Assembly (NCBI GenBank): GCA_016744295.1
Contig: JADGEQ010000052.1
Location: 1-44,715, forward strand
Source: Desulfobacteraceae bacterium
GTDB taxonomy: Bacteria > Desulfobacterota > Desulfobacteria > Desulfobacterales > Desulfobacteraceae
Length of the DNA stretch: 44,715 nucleotides
Reading direction: 5' to 3'
Both the position numbers and the translations under genes were made by a program. The notes under the pieces were generated by a model, which ran no database searches, was not told the origin of the DNA, and saw only the letters and a list, made by a program, of their open reading frames with translations. Positions 18,385 to 26,664 of the stretch are shown here, piece by piece; within the stretch, counting starts at the first letter, position 1, and each line of letters opens with the position of its first letter.

Positions 18385-19749
18385 TCAGTTTTTACATTCA
18401 GATATTTGAATGTTATATTTTTTGATTTTGTAATGAATGGATCGCCTGCTGATTCTCAGAAGTTCGGCTGCATTTTTCTGGACGCCATTGGCCTGCTTAA
18501 GGGCTCGTATGATGGTGTTTTTTTCACTGTCTCCAATGGAAAAATCAGGGGTGATCTCGGATTTAGGGTTTGCCTCTTGGGCTTCTTCCAACTGCAGGTC
18601 AGAGGGCTGAATACTATTGTTTCTACACAAGATAATACCTGCCTCGAGGGCATTTTTCAATTCCCTGATATTACCGGGCCAGGAGTAGTTTTGTAATAAT
18701 TCTAAAGTTTTATCGGTAAGCCTAACCCGGGGAATTTTCTGTTCCCTGGTATACTTAGCGACAAAAAATTTAGCCAGGGCTTGAATATCTTCTTGTCTTT
18801 CCCTTAAGGGCGGCAGGGTGAGGGTGACAACCTTCAGTCGATAGTAAAGATCCCGGCGGAAACTGCCTTTTTCAATGTCCGCGGGAAGATCGGCATTTGT
18901 TGCTGATAAAACTCTGCAGTCAACATTAATCTCTTTAATGGCACCAACCCGACGAATTTTCTTATCCTCAAGAAATCTTAACAGCCTGCTCTGCATGTCC
19001 TGGGAAATATTCCCAATCTCATCTAAAAACAGGGTGCCTTTGTGTGCTGCTTCAATAAGTCCTGTTTTATCCTGAACCGCATGGGTAAAAGAGCCTTTCA
19101 TATGGCCGAACAATTCGCTCTCCAATATTCCGGCAGGGGTGGAACCGCAGTCTACTACAATATAGGGATGGTTTTTCTTTAAACTGTAATGGTGCAAAAA
19201 TTTTGCGATACATTCTTTGCCGACACCGCTTTCCCCAAGAATAAGAACATTGGCATTGCTTGCAGCCACTTTTTTGGCGGTAAGATAAAGTGCTTTCATT
19301 GCCGGTGTTTTTCCCCAATAGAAACCATCTTCGATTAAAGATGAATTTAATTCATTCCTATCCGGTTCAATGACGGGGGGGGTGCCGACAAGAATTTCAT
19401 TTATTTTAGCGATCAGTTCCCGGCCGTCAAATGGTTTTGAAATATAGTCCACAGCGCCCTGTTTTAAAGCATTAACCGCATCCGGGATGGTTCCGTAGGC
19501 AGTCAAAAATATTACCGGAAGATCGGGCAAGGTTTGCTTTATTTCAGAAAGGAGGTCCATCCCGCCCATGGCCGGCATTTTCATGTCTGAAATCATCAGG
19601 GCAATGGGCTGTTTTTTAAGCAGCTCAAGGGCATCTCTGGCATTATTTGCTTTAAAAACATGAAATTTTGCGGCGGTGAGTCTTGCATCCAGAACTTCAA
19701 GTATGTTGGGGTCATCATCGACAATCAGTATGTTAACTTGTCCTTTCAA
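18385..19749 (-). CDS. NtrC-family sigma-54 response regulator, GlrR/QseF-like
   Basis: The 454-residue protein has a receiver domain (acidic pocket D11-D13, phospho-acceptor D55 in MISDMKMP, T/K residues in FLTAYG and SKPF), a AAA+ domain (Walker A GESGVGKE, Walker B LFLDEIGN) and a Fis-type DNA-binding end (NAAELLRISRRSIHYKIKKY). The sigma-54 contact loop, normally GAFTGA, reads GSFTHA, with two changes. It overlaps the lipoprotein gene by four bases and forms a kinase-lipoprotein-regulator set with the QseE-QseG-QseF layout. The likely target is the sigma-54 promoter at 17816. Whether the altered loop still activates sigma-54 is uncertain. Confidence 0.85.
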   Translation of the reverse strand: MKGQVNILIVDDDPNILEVLDARLTAAKFHVFKANNARDALELLKKQPIALMISDMKMPAMGGMDLLSEIKQTLPDLPVIFLTAYGTIPDAVNALKQGAVDYISKPFDGRELIAKINEILVGTPPVIEPDRNELNSSLIEDGFYWGKTPAMKALYLTAKKVAASNANVLILGESGVGKECIAKFLHHYSLKKNHPYIVVDCGSTPAGILESELFGHMKGSFTHAVQDKTGLIEAAHKGTLFLDEIGNISQDMQSRLLRFLEDKKIRRVGAIKEINVDCRVLSATNADLPADIEKGSFRRDLYYRLKVVTLTLPPLRERQEDIQALAKFFVAKYTREQKIPRVRLTDKTLELLQNYSWPGNIRELKNALEAGIILCRNNSIQPSDLQLEEAQEANPKSEITPDFSIGDSEKNTIIRALKQANGVQKNAAELLRISRRSIHYKIKKYNIQISECKN

Positions 19750-20339
19750 TTGGTTTTCCTCTTTTCCTGGATTTCCTGGTCAATATTTTCAAGTTCAGAG
19801 ATCTGATATTGAAGGATTTTAATCATTTTTTCCAGTTCGCTTATTTGGTGGTTCTGATGTTTGACAATGGCCTTCATCTGTTTATTGGTTTTTATGTATT
19901 TCAGACGTTCTTGTTGTTTTAACCGGGTGACCTTTTGGATGATTTGTATAACAAGCAGGGGATTTTCCAAATTTGGTTTTTCTGGTTTTAGAGGCTGCCA
20001 TTTTTTTAACAATTCCATTGCCGCAACAAATTCAGCTTCATTGTCAGACAGAGCCAGCTTTGTGCAGGCAAGATTATAGAGGGCAATGTTTTGAATCGTT
20101 GGATTTTGGCTTTTTTCTGCTGTTTCTGAGAAGAGGGCATCTGCCCGGTTATATTCTCCCTGGAAAAATGCGGCTTCCCCTGCCTTGAGCCGAATCGTTT
20201 CCGGGTGCATTTTCCCAGGATTTACAAGACAGCATCCTGAAAAGGCAAAAACAAGCAACAGGAGTGACCAATATCCGCACCCATGACCAAGAGAATGCTG
20301 TTTGCAGATGCTGTTATTAAATGGAAATTTTAACCTCAT
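19746..20339 (-). CDS. QseG/YfhG-like outer-membrane lipoprotein
   Basis: A 197-residue predicted lipoprotein: hydrophobic segment then lipobox FSGC (C36). The middle (about 50-130) resembles a TPR-like helical hairpin (AGEAAFFQGEYNRADALF, ALYNLACTKLALS), and the end (about 140-197) is a charged coiled coil. Position between kinase and regulator, with four-base overlaps on both sides, matches the gene order of the QseE-QseG-QseF systems, where the lipoprotein modulates the kinase. Similarity is by context and domain order more than residue identity. Confidence 0.65.
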   Translation of the reverse strand: MRLKFPFNNSICKQHSLGHGCGYWSLLLLVFAFSGCCLVNPGKMHPETIRLKAGEAAFFQGEYNRADALFSETAEKSQNPTIQNIALYNLACTKLALSDNEAEFVAAMELLKKWQPLKPEKPNLENPLLVIQIIQKVTRLKQQERLKYIKTNKQMKAIVKHQNHQISELEKMIKILQYQISELENIDQEIQEKRKTN

Positions 20340-21817
20340 TTATATGTGTCCTTGGGGTATGTCTGTCCTTGGGCAATGGCTTTTTTATTTGTTTTGGGCA
20401 GGGTAAAAAAGAAGGAACACCCTTTTTTCTTGTTGTTCTCCATATAAATTGTTCCGCCGTGGGCATGGATTATCCTTTTGGAGATACTCAATCCAAGCCC
20501 CACACCATCCATATTTTTCCTTACGCCTTTGGCCCTGTAATATTTTTTAAAAATTAAACATTGTTCTTCTTCGGGTATTCCGGGTCCCTGATCGGAAATT
20601 TGGAAGATCAATTTTTTATTTGATGTTTGGTTCAGTAAACGGATATCCACAAAACTGTCTGGGTCGGAAAATTTTACGGCATTATAAACAATATTCAATA
20701 ATACCTGAATGACTTCTTTCCTGACCCCAAGCACCATTGGTGCATCACAAAGTTCGTGGAATCTTATGGTGACATTTTTAATCTTTCCTTTGGCGATTAA
20801 ACTGTTGGAAACGTCTCCTAGCAGTTGGTTGGGAGCAATGGGTTCCGGGCTGATTTTTCCCGAATATGATTCCAACATGGAAACATCAAGGAGATGATCC
20901 AAAAGATCGCTTATTCTGCTTATTTCGGAGCTTGCAATTTTTAAAAACTTTTTTTGGGTATCATTAACAGGTCCCAGAACCTTTTCAATGATCATGTTCA
21001 CTGATTCCCGTATGGATGAAAGCGGTGTTCTGATTTCATGACTCAGAACGGAAATGAAATCAGATCGGATATCCTCATCCTCCTTGAGCTGTCTGCTCAT
21101 GTCATTGAACGCTGCGGCAAGTTCTCCAAATTCATCCTGGGAGTTTATCTTTATGAGATTATAGTTATCCTTGGATATATCGTTAAGTCCGTGTTTCAAT
21201 TTTCTCAATGGTCCTATCATTGACTTGGATATAAAGACCGCTCCCATAATACCGGCAAAAATGGATACTAAAAATCCGATGAGGCTATTTCTAACGCTTT
21301 GTCTGCCCAACTTATTTATTTTGACAAGGGCCTGTTCAATCTGTTGCTGGTTATCTTTTCTGGCCGTTGAGATAACGATCATCCAATTGTTCATCAAGCT
21401 GTCTTCAACCCAGGCTGCTGATTCAGCCCTAGCAGATAGTGCTGAATTGTCGGTATTGTCTTCAAAACTTTTGCGAATTACTTCCCATTGGTTGGAAATC
21501 GGATATTGGGGTGAATCCAAAATTAAAATTTTACCCAGCCCGTCGCAATATTCTTTTTTGGCTGTTTCAAAATAAGTGAGGTATACTTTTTTTTTAAGAA
21601 GCCTGAATTTTTTGTGGTTCACGTCCATGCTGATGAGGTTGTCAAGCATTCCCCTGGACAGGCTGGCAACCCGGTTATTGATACTGATAATATGCTGGGA
21701 TGTTTCCATCAATTTTTGAATATTGACAAATAATACCAGAAGGGTTGTGTAAAAGATAAAAACCAGAAAGAAAAACAGCATCATCAGTTTGCTTGTTATG
21801 CCCAATTTTAATTTCAT
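20336..21817 (-). CDS. Membrane sensor histidine kinase, GlrK/QseE-like
   Basis: This 493-residue kinase has a transmembrane helix at 10-32, an extracytoplasmic helical sensor region, a second helix near 178-200, HAMP, a HisKA box (ISVLSHEIRTPLSS) and an HATPase domain (NIVYNAVKF, DQGPGIPEEE, GVGLGLSISKRI). It would phosphorylate the regulator encoded two genes on. It is first in the three-gene operon. The periplasmic part is all helical, as in the QseE/GlrK type. Signal unknown. Confidence 0.85.
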   Translation of the reverse strand: MKLKLGITSKLMMLFFFLVFIFYTTLLVLFVNIQKLMETSQHIISINNRVASLSRGMLDNLISMDVNHKKFRLLKKKVYLTYFETAKKEYCDGLGKILILDSPQYPISNQWEVIRKSFEDNTDNSALSARAESAAWVEDSLMNNWMIVISTARKDNQQQIEQALVKINKLGRQSVRNSLIGFLVSIFAGIMGAVFISKSMIGPLRKLKHGLNDISKDNYNLIKINSQDEFGELAAAFNDMSRQLKEDEDIRSDFISVLSHEIRTPLSSIRESVNMIIEKVLGPVNDTQKKFLKIASSEISRISDLLDHLLDVSMLESYSGKISPEPIAPNQLLGDVSNSLIAKGKIKNVTIRFHELCDAPMVLGVRKEVIQVLLNIVYNAVKFSDPDSFVDIRLLNQTSNKKLIFQISDQGPGIPEEEQCLIFKKYYRAKGVRKNMDGVGLGLSISKRIIHAHGGTIYMENNKKKGCSFFFTLPKTNKKAIAQGQTYPKDTYK

Positions 21818-21937
21818 TCTACCGGATCAAATTCCTGTATAAATGTTAATGGTAAATTGCCGGTTAATATCAAATTTTGTTTTAATTCTAACAACATGCA
21901 TCATATTTCAATGTGAAGGAGGTTTTATCACACTCCC

Positions 21938-22093
21938 ATGGGGCAAGTCAAATCAAGGAAGTTTTCTTTGCCAGTTCCCAATAAATATGGCGGTTTTCAA
22001 ATGATGGCTAAACAGATTTATGGCCCTGGCAGGCTGAAAATATCTAACATAGATCCCCATTGTGGTGGTTGTCTGCTAGGCAAGGTCATTTAA
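21938..22093 (+). CDS. Possible 51-residue small protein with a CGGC motif
   Basis: ATG 21938 to TAA 22093 encodes 51 residues, basic at the start (MGQVKSRKF) and ending HCGGCLLGKVI. AAGGAGG at 21916-21922 lies 15 bases upstream, farther than usual. I recognise no family. The CGGC pair is suggestive of a metal or thiol role but may be chance. Confidence 0.3.
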   Translation: MGQVKSRKFSLPVPNKYGGFQMMAKQIYGPGRLKISNIDPHCGGCLLGKVI

Positions 22094-22152
22094 ATTTTTA
22101 TATCTGTCATTTTTTCTTAAATTTCATGGAGGTTTATGATATAGCTTCACAG

Positions 22153-22176
22153 GGCCGTGTCCGGATGGATACGGCC
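22153..22176 (+). other. Stable hairpin upstream of the Epd-like gene
   Basis: GGCCGTGTCC (22153-22162) pairs with GGATACGGCC (22167-22176), with one G-U pair, around a GGAT loop. No T-run follows, so it is not a classical terminator; it may be a 5' leader element or the end of a small transcript. Confidence 0.5.
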
Positions 22177-22213
22177 AATTAATTGGAATAACAGCTAGGC
22201 TTGGTGATTTTAA

Positions 22214-23227
22214 ATGACATTCAATATAGCAATTAACGGGTATGGAAGAATCGGACGGTGTGTGGCAAGGGCCTTGTATGAATCAAAACAATTTTATGGT
22301 AAATTAAATCTGGTCGCCATAAATGAAACCGCACCCATTGAAACCATTTATCATCTGACCCGGTTTGATTCGACCCATGGCCGTTTTCCCCTTGAAATTA
22401 AAAAATGTAAGCAGGGACTTTTAATCGGGGAGGATATGATCCATATTTTCCAGGAAAAAAATATCGTCAATCTGCCCTGGAAGGATCTTTGTGTGGATGT
22501 GGTGCTGGATTGTACCGGGGTGCACAACGACAGGGAATCCGCAGAACTTCATCTTTTGTCCGGGGCGGGCAAGGTGATTTATTCCCATCCGGGCAAGGAT
22601 GAAATGGATGCCACCATTGTTTATGGGGTCAATCATCAAACCTTAACCCCGGATCATGCCATTATATCCAATGCCTCCTGTACCACCAATTGTTTAATCC
22701 CAATTTTGGATGTTATTGAACGGCACCTGGGCATCGAAAGCGGATCCATCACCACCATCCACTCGGCCATGCACGACCAGCCGGTGATTGATGCCTATAA
22801 TAAAGATTTGCGAAAGACCCGGTCTGCCCTTCATTCGATTATTCCGGTGACAACATCCCTGGAAAAGGGGATTGTAAGGATATGGCCCCGGATGGAAGGA
22901 AAGTTTGAAACCCTTGCCATCCGTGTTCCCACCACCAATGTTTCCATCATGGATATTACCCTGTTGGGAAAATGTGAAACCAGTGCCGCTGCTGTCAACA
23001 ATCTGTTGACCCGGGCTTCCGAAACAGAATTTAAAGGGATTTTGGGTGTCAGCGATGAACAACTGGTCTCCTGTGATTTTAATCATGATCCCCGATCCGC
23101 AATCGTTGATCTGCCACAAACCCGGGTTTCCGGCAAACGCCTGATCAAGATCCAGGCCTGGTTTGACAATGAATGGGGGTATTCCAATCGAATGCTGGAC
23201 ACCGCCATCGCAGCCCTTGAGGCGTGA
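22214..23227 (+). CDS. epd: Erythrose-4-phosphate dehydrogenase-type GAPDH homologue
   Basis: The 337-residue protein has an NAD-binding N-terminus (INGYGRIGRCVARALYES), the catalytic SCTTNC (Cys near 155) and the segment TTIHSAMHDQPVIDAYNKDLRKTR, which is typical of Epd rather than GapA. The C-terminus DNEWGYSNRMLDT also fits. Epd oxidises D-erythrose-4-phosphate toward pyridoxal phosphate synthesis; a glycolytic or gluconeogenic GAPDH role cannot be excluded. It is monocistronic. The ribosome site is weak. Length is normal and all catalytic residues are present. Confidence 0.8.
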   Translation: MTFNIAINGYGRIGRCVARALYESKQFYGKLNLVAINETAPIETIYHLTRFDSTHGRFPLEIKKCKQGLLIGEDMIHIFQEKNIVNLPWKDLCVDVVLDCTGVHNDRESAELHLLSGAGKVIYSHPGKDEMDATIVYGVNHQTLTPDHAIISNASCTTNCLIPILDVIERHLGIESGSITTIHSAMHDQPVIDAYNKDLRKTRSALHSIIPVTTSLEKGIVRIWPRMEGKFETLAIRVPTTNVSIMDITLLGKCETSAAAVNNLLTRASETEFKGILGVSDEQLVSCDFNHDPRSAIVDLPQTRVSGKRLIKIQAWFDNEWGYSNRMLDTAIAALEA

Positions 23228-23434
23228 AGAACGATTTTTCGTGTGGGGCATGAACAGAATCTTTGCGTAATTTGCATTGCTGTATCTAACCTAAGCAAAA
23301 ATGGTCGCAGTTTGGCCTTACCCCGTAATGATAGACAGAATGTTCTCTTTTTCAAATCCAAAATTTCACTGGAAAGAAGTTTGATGCCGTGTCCAATTTC
23401 ACGGAGTTTAATCAACCAGGAATAGCAAACAAGG

Positions 23435-24919
23435 TTAAGGAGTGACAAATGCTTTGACGAAGTTAAACATGGACGAAACCTGTCTATTTGTACTTTCTCC
23501 TCTGAAATAAGCCTTTTTTAAGGATGGTGCCGGAACGAGATTGATGTTGTAAAAGCCCCGGTTGACGAAAAAGTCGAGAGCGGTCCCCTCTTCTATACCG
23601 AATATCAGGTCGCTGCCTTCATTTTTAACAAATTGCCTGAGCACCCGGGCTTCCTTTAACTGGCTTGTACCGTCAATGACATCCGATGGGAAATAATCAG
23701 CTACAAATACACTGTCTGGTGAGGATGCGGCTGTGACAAAGGCCAGGAGACTATCCACCGCCTGGGGCGGTATATACATCAGAAGTCCTTCTGCGATGAA
23801 AAGGGTTTTAAGTCCTTTCTGAAAACCGTTCTCCATCAGTTTTTGATCTATCCGGTCCTGCCCGAAAATAAGCGGCACATAGGTGACGTGGCCTGGAAGA
23901 CCGCCAAAGACAGCGGCAATGGTTTTTGTCTTAATCTCTCCGGTCAGGGGGTGGTCGACTTCAAAGACTTTCAGTTCTTCGGCGACACCATCGATACGAT
24001 AGGCCCGAGTATCATATCCGGCACCGATGATGACCATCTGCTTGAAACCATTGGTTAGACATTGGTCCACCACCTCGTCAATGAAACGGATCCGAGACAC
24101 TATGGCCCCGTTAACGCCCGGCATCATGTTGTTGTAGGACTCGATCTGAACTTTGGCCTGATCAGGGGTCTGGATTTGTCTTTTTGCTTCTTCGTCAAAG
24201 AATTCGATTGCGTAGGGATCGTGGAATACCCGGTCCGGTTCAGGAAGAAGGGATTCCGCAGCCCTGAGGCCTGCGATCTGAAGGGCCATTTTTCTTGGAT
24301 CAATACCTGCCATGTCTTTTTCTCCTTTTTTTATGGGTAAGGGGCTACCCGATGCGAACCGGACTTTCCAACCGGCCAGAATGGCATCGCTGCCCTGCTG
24401 CATCATGCTATCGAACAATTCTTTGGTCCAGACTCCTTCAGGAGGATTGCAGGCCTGGAATGCAAGCCCGTGGGCAAATAGCCATCGGGTAAGCTGAACC
24501 TGGTAGATTTCTTCCTGGGAGAATTCCTGAAAAGGCGGATATTCTTTGAGGGACTGGGTCAGGTTTTCCCAGATGACATCTCCGTATTTTTTGAACCAGT
24601 CCACCCGTCTGCCGTCTGTCATTCCGGAGAACAAATGCCTTTCCGTCATGGCAAAGCGGACGTATCCGATGCCGTGATTATGCCAAGGATCGTCAGTGAA
24701 TGTTTTTGTCATGTAGCCATGAAGAAGATCCACTCCTTTTTTCACCAATTCCCTATCCAACTCGATCATGGATGTAAAAAAAGAATAAATGGGCCTGGCG
24801 GATGTTCCGAGACGGGAGGCGACAGCCCTGGTAGACAAAGTTTCCCACCCGTTTTCCTTGACAAGGGTAAAGGCTGTGTCAATGATTTCTTGCCGGGTGA
24901 ACTTAAATTTTGGAGGCAT
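23435..24919 (-). CDS. Fusion of a TetR-family regulator and an SAM-dependent methyltransferase
   Basis: One 494-residue frame. Residues 1-200 form a TetR-type protein: helix-turn-helix TLSTRAVASRLGTSARPIYSFF, then a helical ligand-binding part. Residues 206-494 resemble the LCM/TIGR00027 class of methyltransferases, with a GAGYDTRAYRI SAM-binding motif, FEVDHP and FIAEGLLMYIP. The join contains an AAGGAG-like ribosome site and an ATG at 24313, so the methyltransferase (292 residues, family length) may also be made alone. Fusion of these two domains is unusual. It is transcribed alone; a TGCATCA palindrome lies about 50-80 bases upstream. Substrate unknown. Confidence 0.8.
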   Translation of the reverse strand: MPPKFKFTRQEIIDTAFTLVKENGWETLSTRAVASRLGTSARPIYSFFTSMIELDRELVKKGVDLLHGYMTKTFTDDPWHNHGIGYVRFAMTERHLFSGMTDGRRVDWFKKYGDVIWENLTQSLKEYPPFQEFSQEEIYQVQLTRWLFAHGLAFQACNPPEGVWTKELFDSMMQQGSDAILAGWKVRFASGSPLPIKKGEKDMAGIDPRKMALQIAGLRAAESLLPEPDRVFHDPYAIEFFDEEAKRQIQTPDQAKVQIESYNNMMPGVNGAIVSRIRFIDEVVDQCLTNGFKQMVIIGAGYDTRAYRIDGVAEELKVFEVDHPLTGEIKTKTIAAVFGGLPGHVTYVPLIFGQDRIDQKLMENGFQKGLKTLFIAEGLLMYIPPQAVDSLLAFVTAASSPDSVFVADYFPSDVIDGTSQLKEARVLRQFVKNEGSDLIFGIEEGTALDFFVNRGFYNINLVPAPSLKKAYFRGESTNRQVSSMFNFVKAFVTP

Positions 24920-25491
24920 GATAAGAGTTATTCCTTTTCAGCAACGGGATTGTATCTAAAAAAATAGTGCATCATGGTTTGTGCATCACTTGATGCATAT
25001 CATAACCAGTCAAAATGTAAAAGGAAAAAATTGTATTTATATCTATTGGAAGTAAGGTGGTCCCCGGATTGAAATTATGAATACAAAGGCGACGAATGAT
25101 GGTTGGCCTTTGTCAAGAGGTCGGGGGGGGGGATTGCCAGTGTGGATTTGGCGGGAATGAATTCACAAAAATTTTTAAGTGTTGGCAAGGCGAATAGTCA
25201 ACACCAAACCCGTGGCCAAATAGCAGAAGCGACCAGGGGTGGCAACAAAGGTCTCACAAATGCAATTTTAAGAGTCTCATTTGTTCATCGGTTGACTTTT
25301 TAATCATCATGTGACCTTGCAAATACAATTGATCCATAAATATAACCTGCTTGAATTCAAGCAAATCCGGTCAACAGCTTCCATGGTTTCATCTTTGGCA
25401 TATGCTTTGCAACATAAAGACCTTTATATACTTTTTTACTGCAGGCGGATTAAATACGGTTGCTTTATCTTAAATATTGAAGGGGAAAAAT
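24920..25491. other. 572-base intergenic region
   Basis: Holds the TGCATCA operator (24968-24997), a run of ten G (25123-25132) within a weakly protein-like open frame (25103-25303), and the leader of the zinc-ribbon operon. I see no convincing gene or terminator. Confidence 0.4.
24968..24997. promoter_or_regulatory. TetR-type operator candidate
   Basis: TGCATCA at 24968-24974 and 24982-24988 and its inverse TGATGCA at 24991-24997; the last two form a perfect palindrome with a two-base centre. It lies about 50 bases upstream of the TetR-methyltransferase start, suited to autoregulation. Confidence 0.55.
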
Positions 25492-25749
25492 ATGCCCATT
25501 TTTGAATACAAATGCAAGGACTGTGGGAAGGTCAGTGAAATTCTGATGGTCGGATCCAAGGATACATTGGTCTGCAGTTTTTGCAAGAGCCAAACAATGG
25601 AAAAGCTGTTTTCTGCACATGCTTCTGTATCAGGGCCGGTTAAAAACAGCATGCCGGGGGTTGGTGATACTGCCTGCTGCGGATCATCCCCTGGCCAGGC
25701 ATCTAATTGTGCCGGACCGGGCAGCTGCTGCGGGGGAAATATGTCATAA
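25492..25749 (+). CDS. FmdB-type zinc-ribbon protein
   Basis: This 85-residue protein begins MPIFEYKCKDCGKVSE with a second CxxC (CSFCKS), the FmdB regulatory-protein zinc ribbon. The C-terminal half is Cys/Gly/Ser-rich (CCGSSPG, CAGPGSCCGG), a common tail in anaerobes. AGGGG at 25481-25485 precedes the ATG. Its stop overlaps the ATG of the first IscU-like gene by one base, so they are co-translated. Function is not established; regulators and Fe-S-linked roles have been suggested for the family. Confidence 0.8.
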   Translation: MPIFEYKCKDCGKVSEILMVGSKDTLVCSFCKSQTMEKLFSAHASVSGPVKNSMPGVGDTACCGSSPGQASNCAGPGSCCGGNMS

Positions 25750-26192
25750 TGGACAGCCTGGATGACTTTATAGACAATTTACAAGAGCAGATATTTGAAG
25801 AAACACGCCAGGCGTTTGGGGAAAAAGGATTCCAGCGCTGGCGTAATCCTCGTTTTGCTGGTATTATGACCAACCCGGATGCCCATGGCCGTGTGACAGG
25901 GTCCTGTGGTGATACCATGGAAATTTTTTTAAAATTTGAAAATGAGTGTGTCAAGGAAGGCTCTTATATGACAGATGGATGTGGTTCAAGTTCCATCAGC
26001 GGTTCTTTTGCCGTGGAACTGATACTTGGGAAAAGTGTGGATGAACTGGCAGATATAACCGGAGAGGATGTCTTAAATAAAATCGGCCGTCTGCCCGACG
26101 AGGATAAACACTGTGCTTCTCTTGCTGCACTAACCATTCAGGATGCACTAACAAACTATATGAATTCAGGTAAACCTCTTGAACAACGATAA
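25749..26192 (+). CDS. IscU/NifU N-terminal-type Fe-S scaffold
   Basis: A 147-residue protein with the three scaffold cysteines in SCGDTMEIFL, TDGCGSSS and KHCASLAALT. This is the NifU_N/IscU fold on which Fe-S clusters are built. The N-terminal extension (MDSLDDFIDNLQEQIFEETRQAF) is helical and not typical of IscU. It overlaps its neighbours on both sides and is followed by a paralogue, suggesting a specialised cluster-delivery pair in this Fe-S-rich organism. Confidence 0.8.
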   Translation: MDSLDDFIDNLQEQIFEETRQAFGEKGFQRWRNPRFAGIMTNPDAHGRVTGSCGDTMEIFLKFENECVKEGSYMTDGCGSSSISGSFAVELILGKSVDELADITGEDVLNKIGRLPDEDKHCASLAALTIQDALTNYMNSGKPLEQR

Positions 26193-26580
26193 AGATTTTT
26201 TTCAACACCACTCCTTGAACTATATTGAGATGGCAATGCGTACCGACAGGATGGCGCGCATTCAATATCCCGACGGGTATAGTAAAAAAAAGGGGGACTG
26301 CGGTGATATGGTGGAGTTTTTTTTAAAGGGCAATCGGGACAAAATAAAGTCTGTTTCCTTTCTGGTTCAGGGGTGCATGAACACGGTTGCCTGCAGCAAT
26401 ACGGTTGTCGATTTTGCCCAGGGGCAGTCCTCGGAAGAAGCCTGGGACATTACCCCTGAGCAGGTGATTGATTTTTTAGAGACGCTGCCCAAAGACCATC
26501 ACCATTGTGCAGAGCTTGCCGTGGGTGCATTTTATCTGGCCCTGGCTGATATGACTTCAGGCAAACCCTGCTATTATTAA
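26179..26580 (+). CDS. Second IscU/NifU-like Fe-S scaffold
   Basis: A 133-residue paralogue: DCGDMVEFFL, VQGCMNTVACSNT and HHHCAELAVGA hold the three cysteine positions. It starts most likely at TTG 26179 (AGGT at 26168-26171), overlapping the previous gene by 14 bases; ATG 26230 is a shorter option. The two copies differ around the central cysteine (CGSSS versus CMNTVAC), so they may form a heterodimer. It ends just before a strong hairpin terminator. Confidence 0.75.
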   Translation: MNNDKDFFQHHSLNYIEMAMRTDRMARIQYPDGYSKKKGDCGDMVEFFLKGNRDKIKSVSFLVQGCMNTVACSNTVVDFAQGQSSEEAWDITPEQVIDFLETLPKDHHHCAELAVGAFYLALADMTSGKPCYY

Positions 26581-26586
26581 TGGCAG

Positions 26587-26635
26587 GTAAACTATTCCGC
26601 TATATATAGATAAGCGGAATAGTTTACTTATTTCA
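26587..26635 (+). terminator. Strong bidirectional terminator
   Basis: GTAAACTATTCCGCT (26587-26601) pairs perfectly with AGCGGAATAGTTTAC (26613-26627), 15 base pairs, followed by TTATTTC. It separates the scaffold operon (+) from the Nuo/Hdr operon (-). Confidence 0.85.
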
Positions 26636-26664
26636 TTTGCGGTCCTTAAATTCTTGTGTCGAGA

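Larger units (their letters stand above)
21818..22213. other. Divergent intergenic region before the Epd-like gene
   Basis: This 396-base gap lies between the kinase operon (-) and the Epd-like gene (+). It contains a possible small ORF (21938-22093) and a strong hairpin (22153-22176), listed separately. I see no clear promoter consensus on either strand. Confidence 0.4.
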
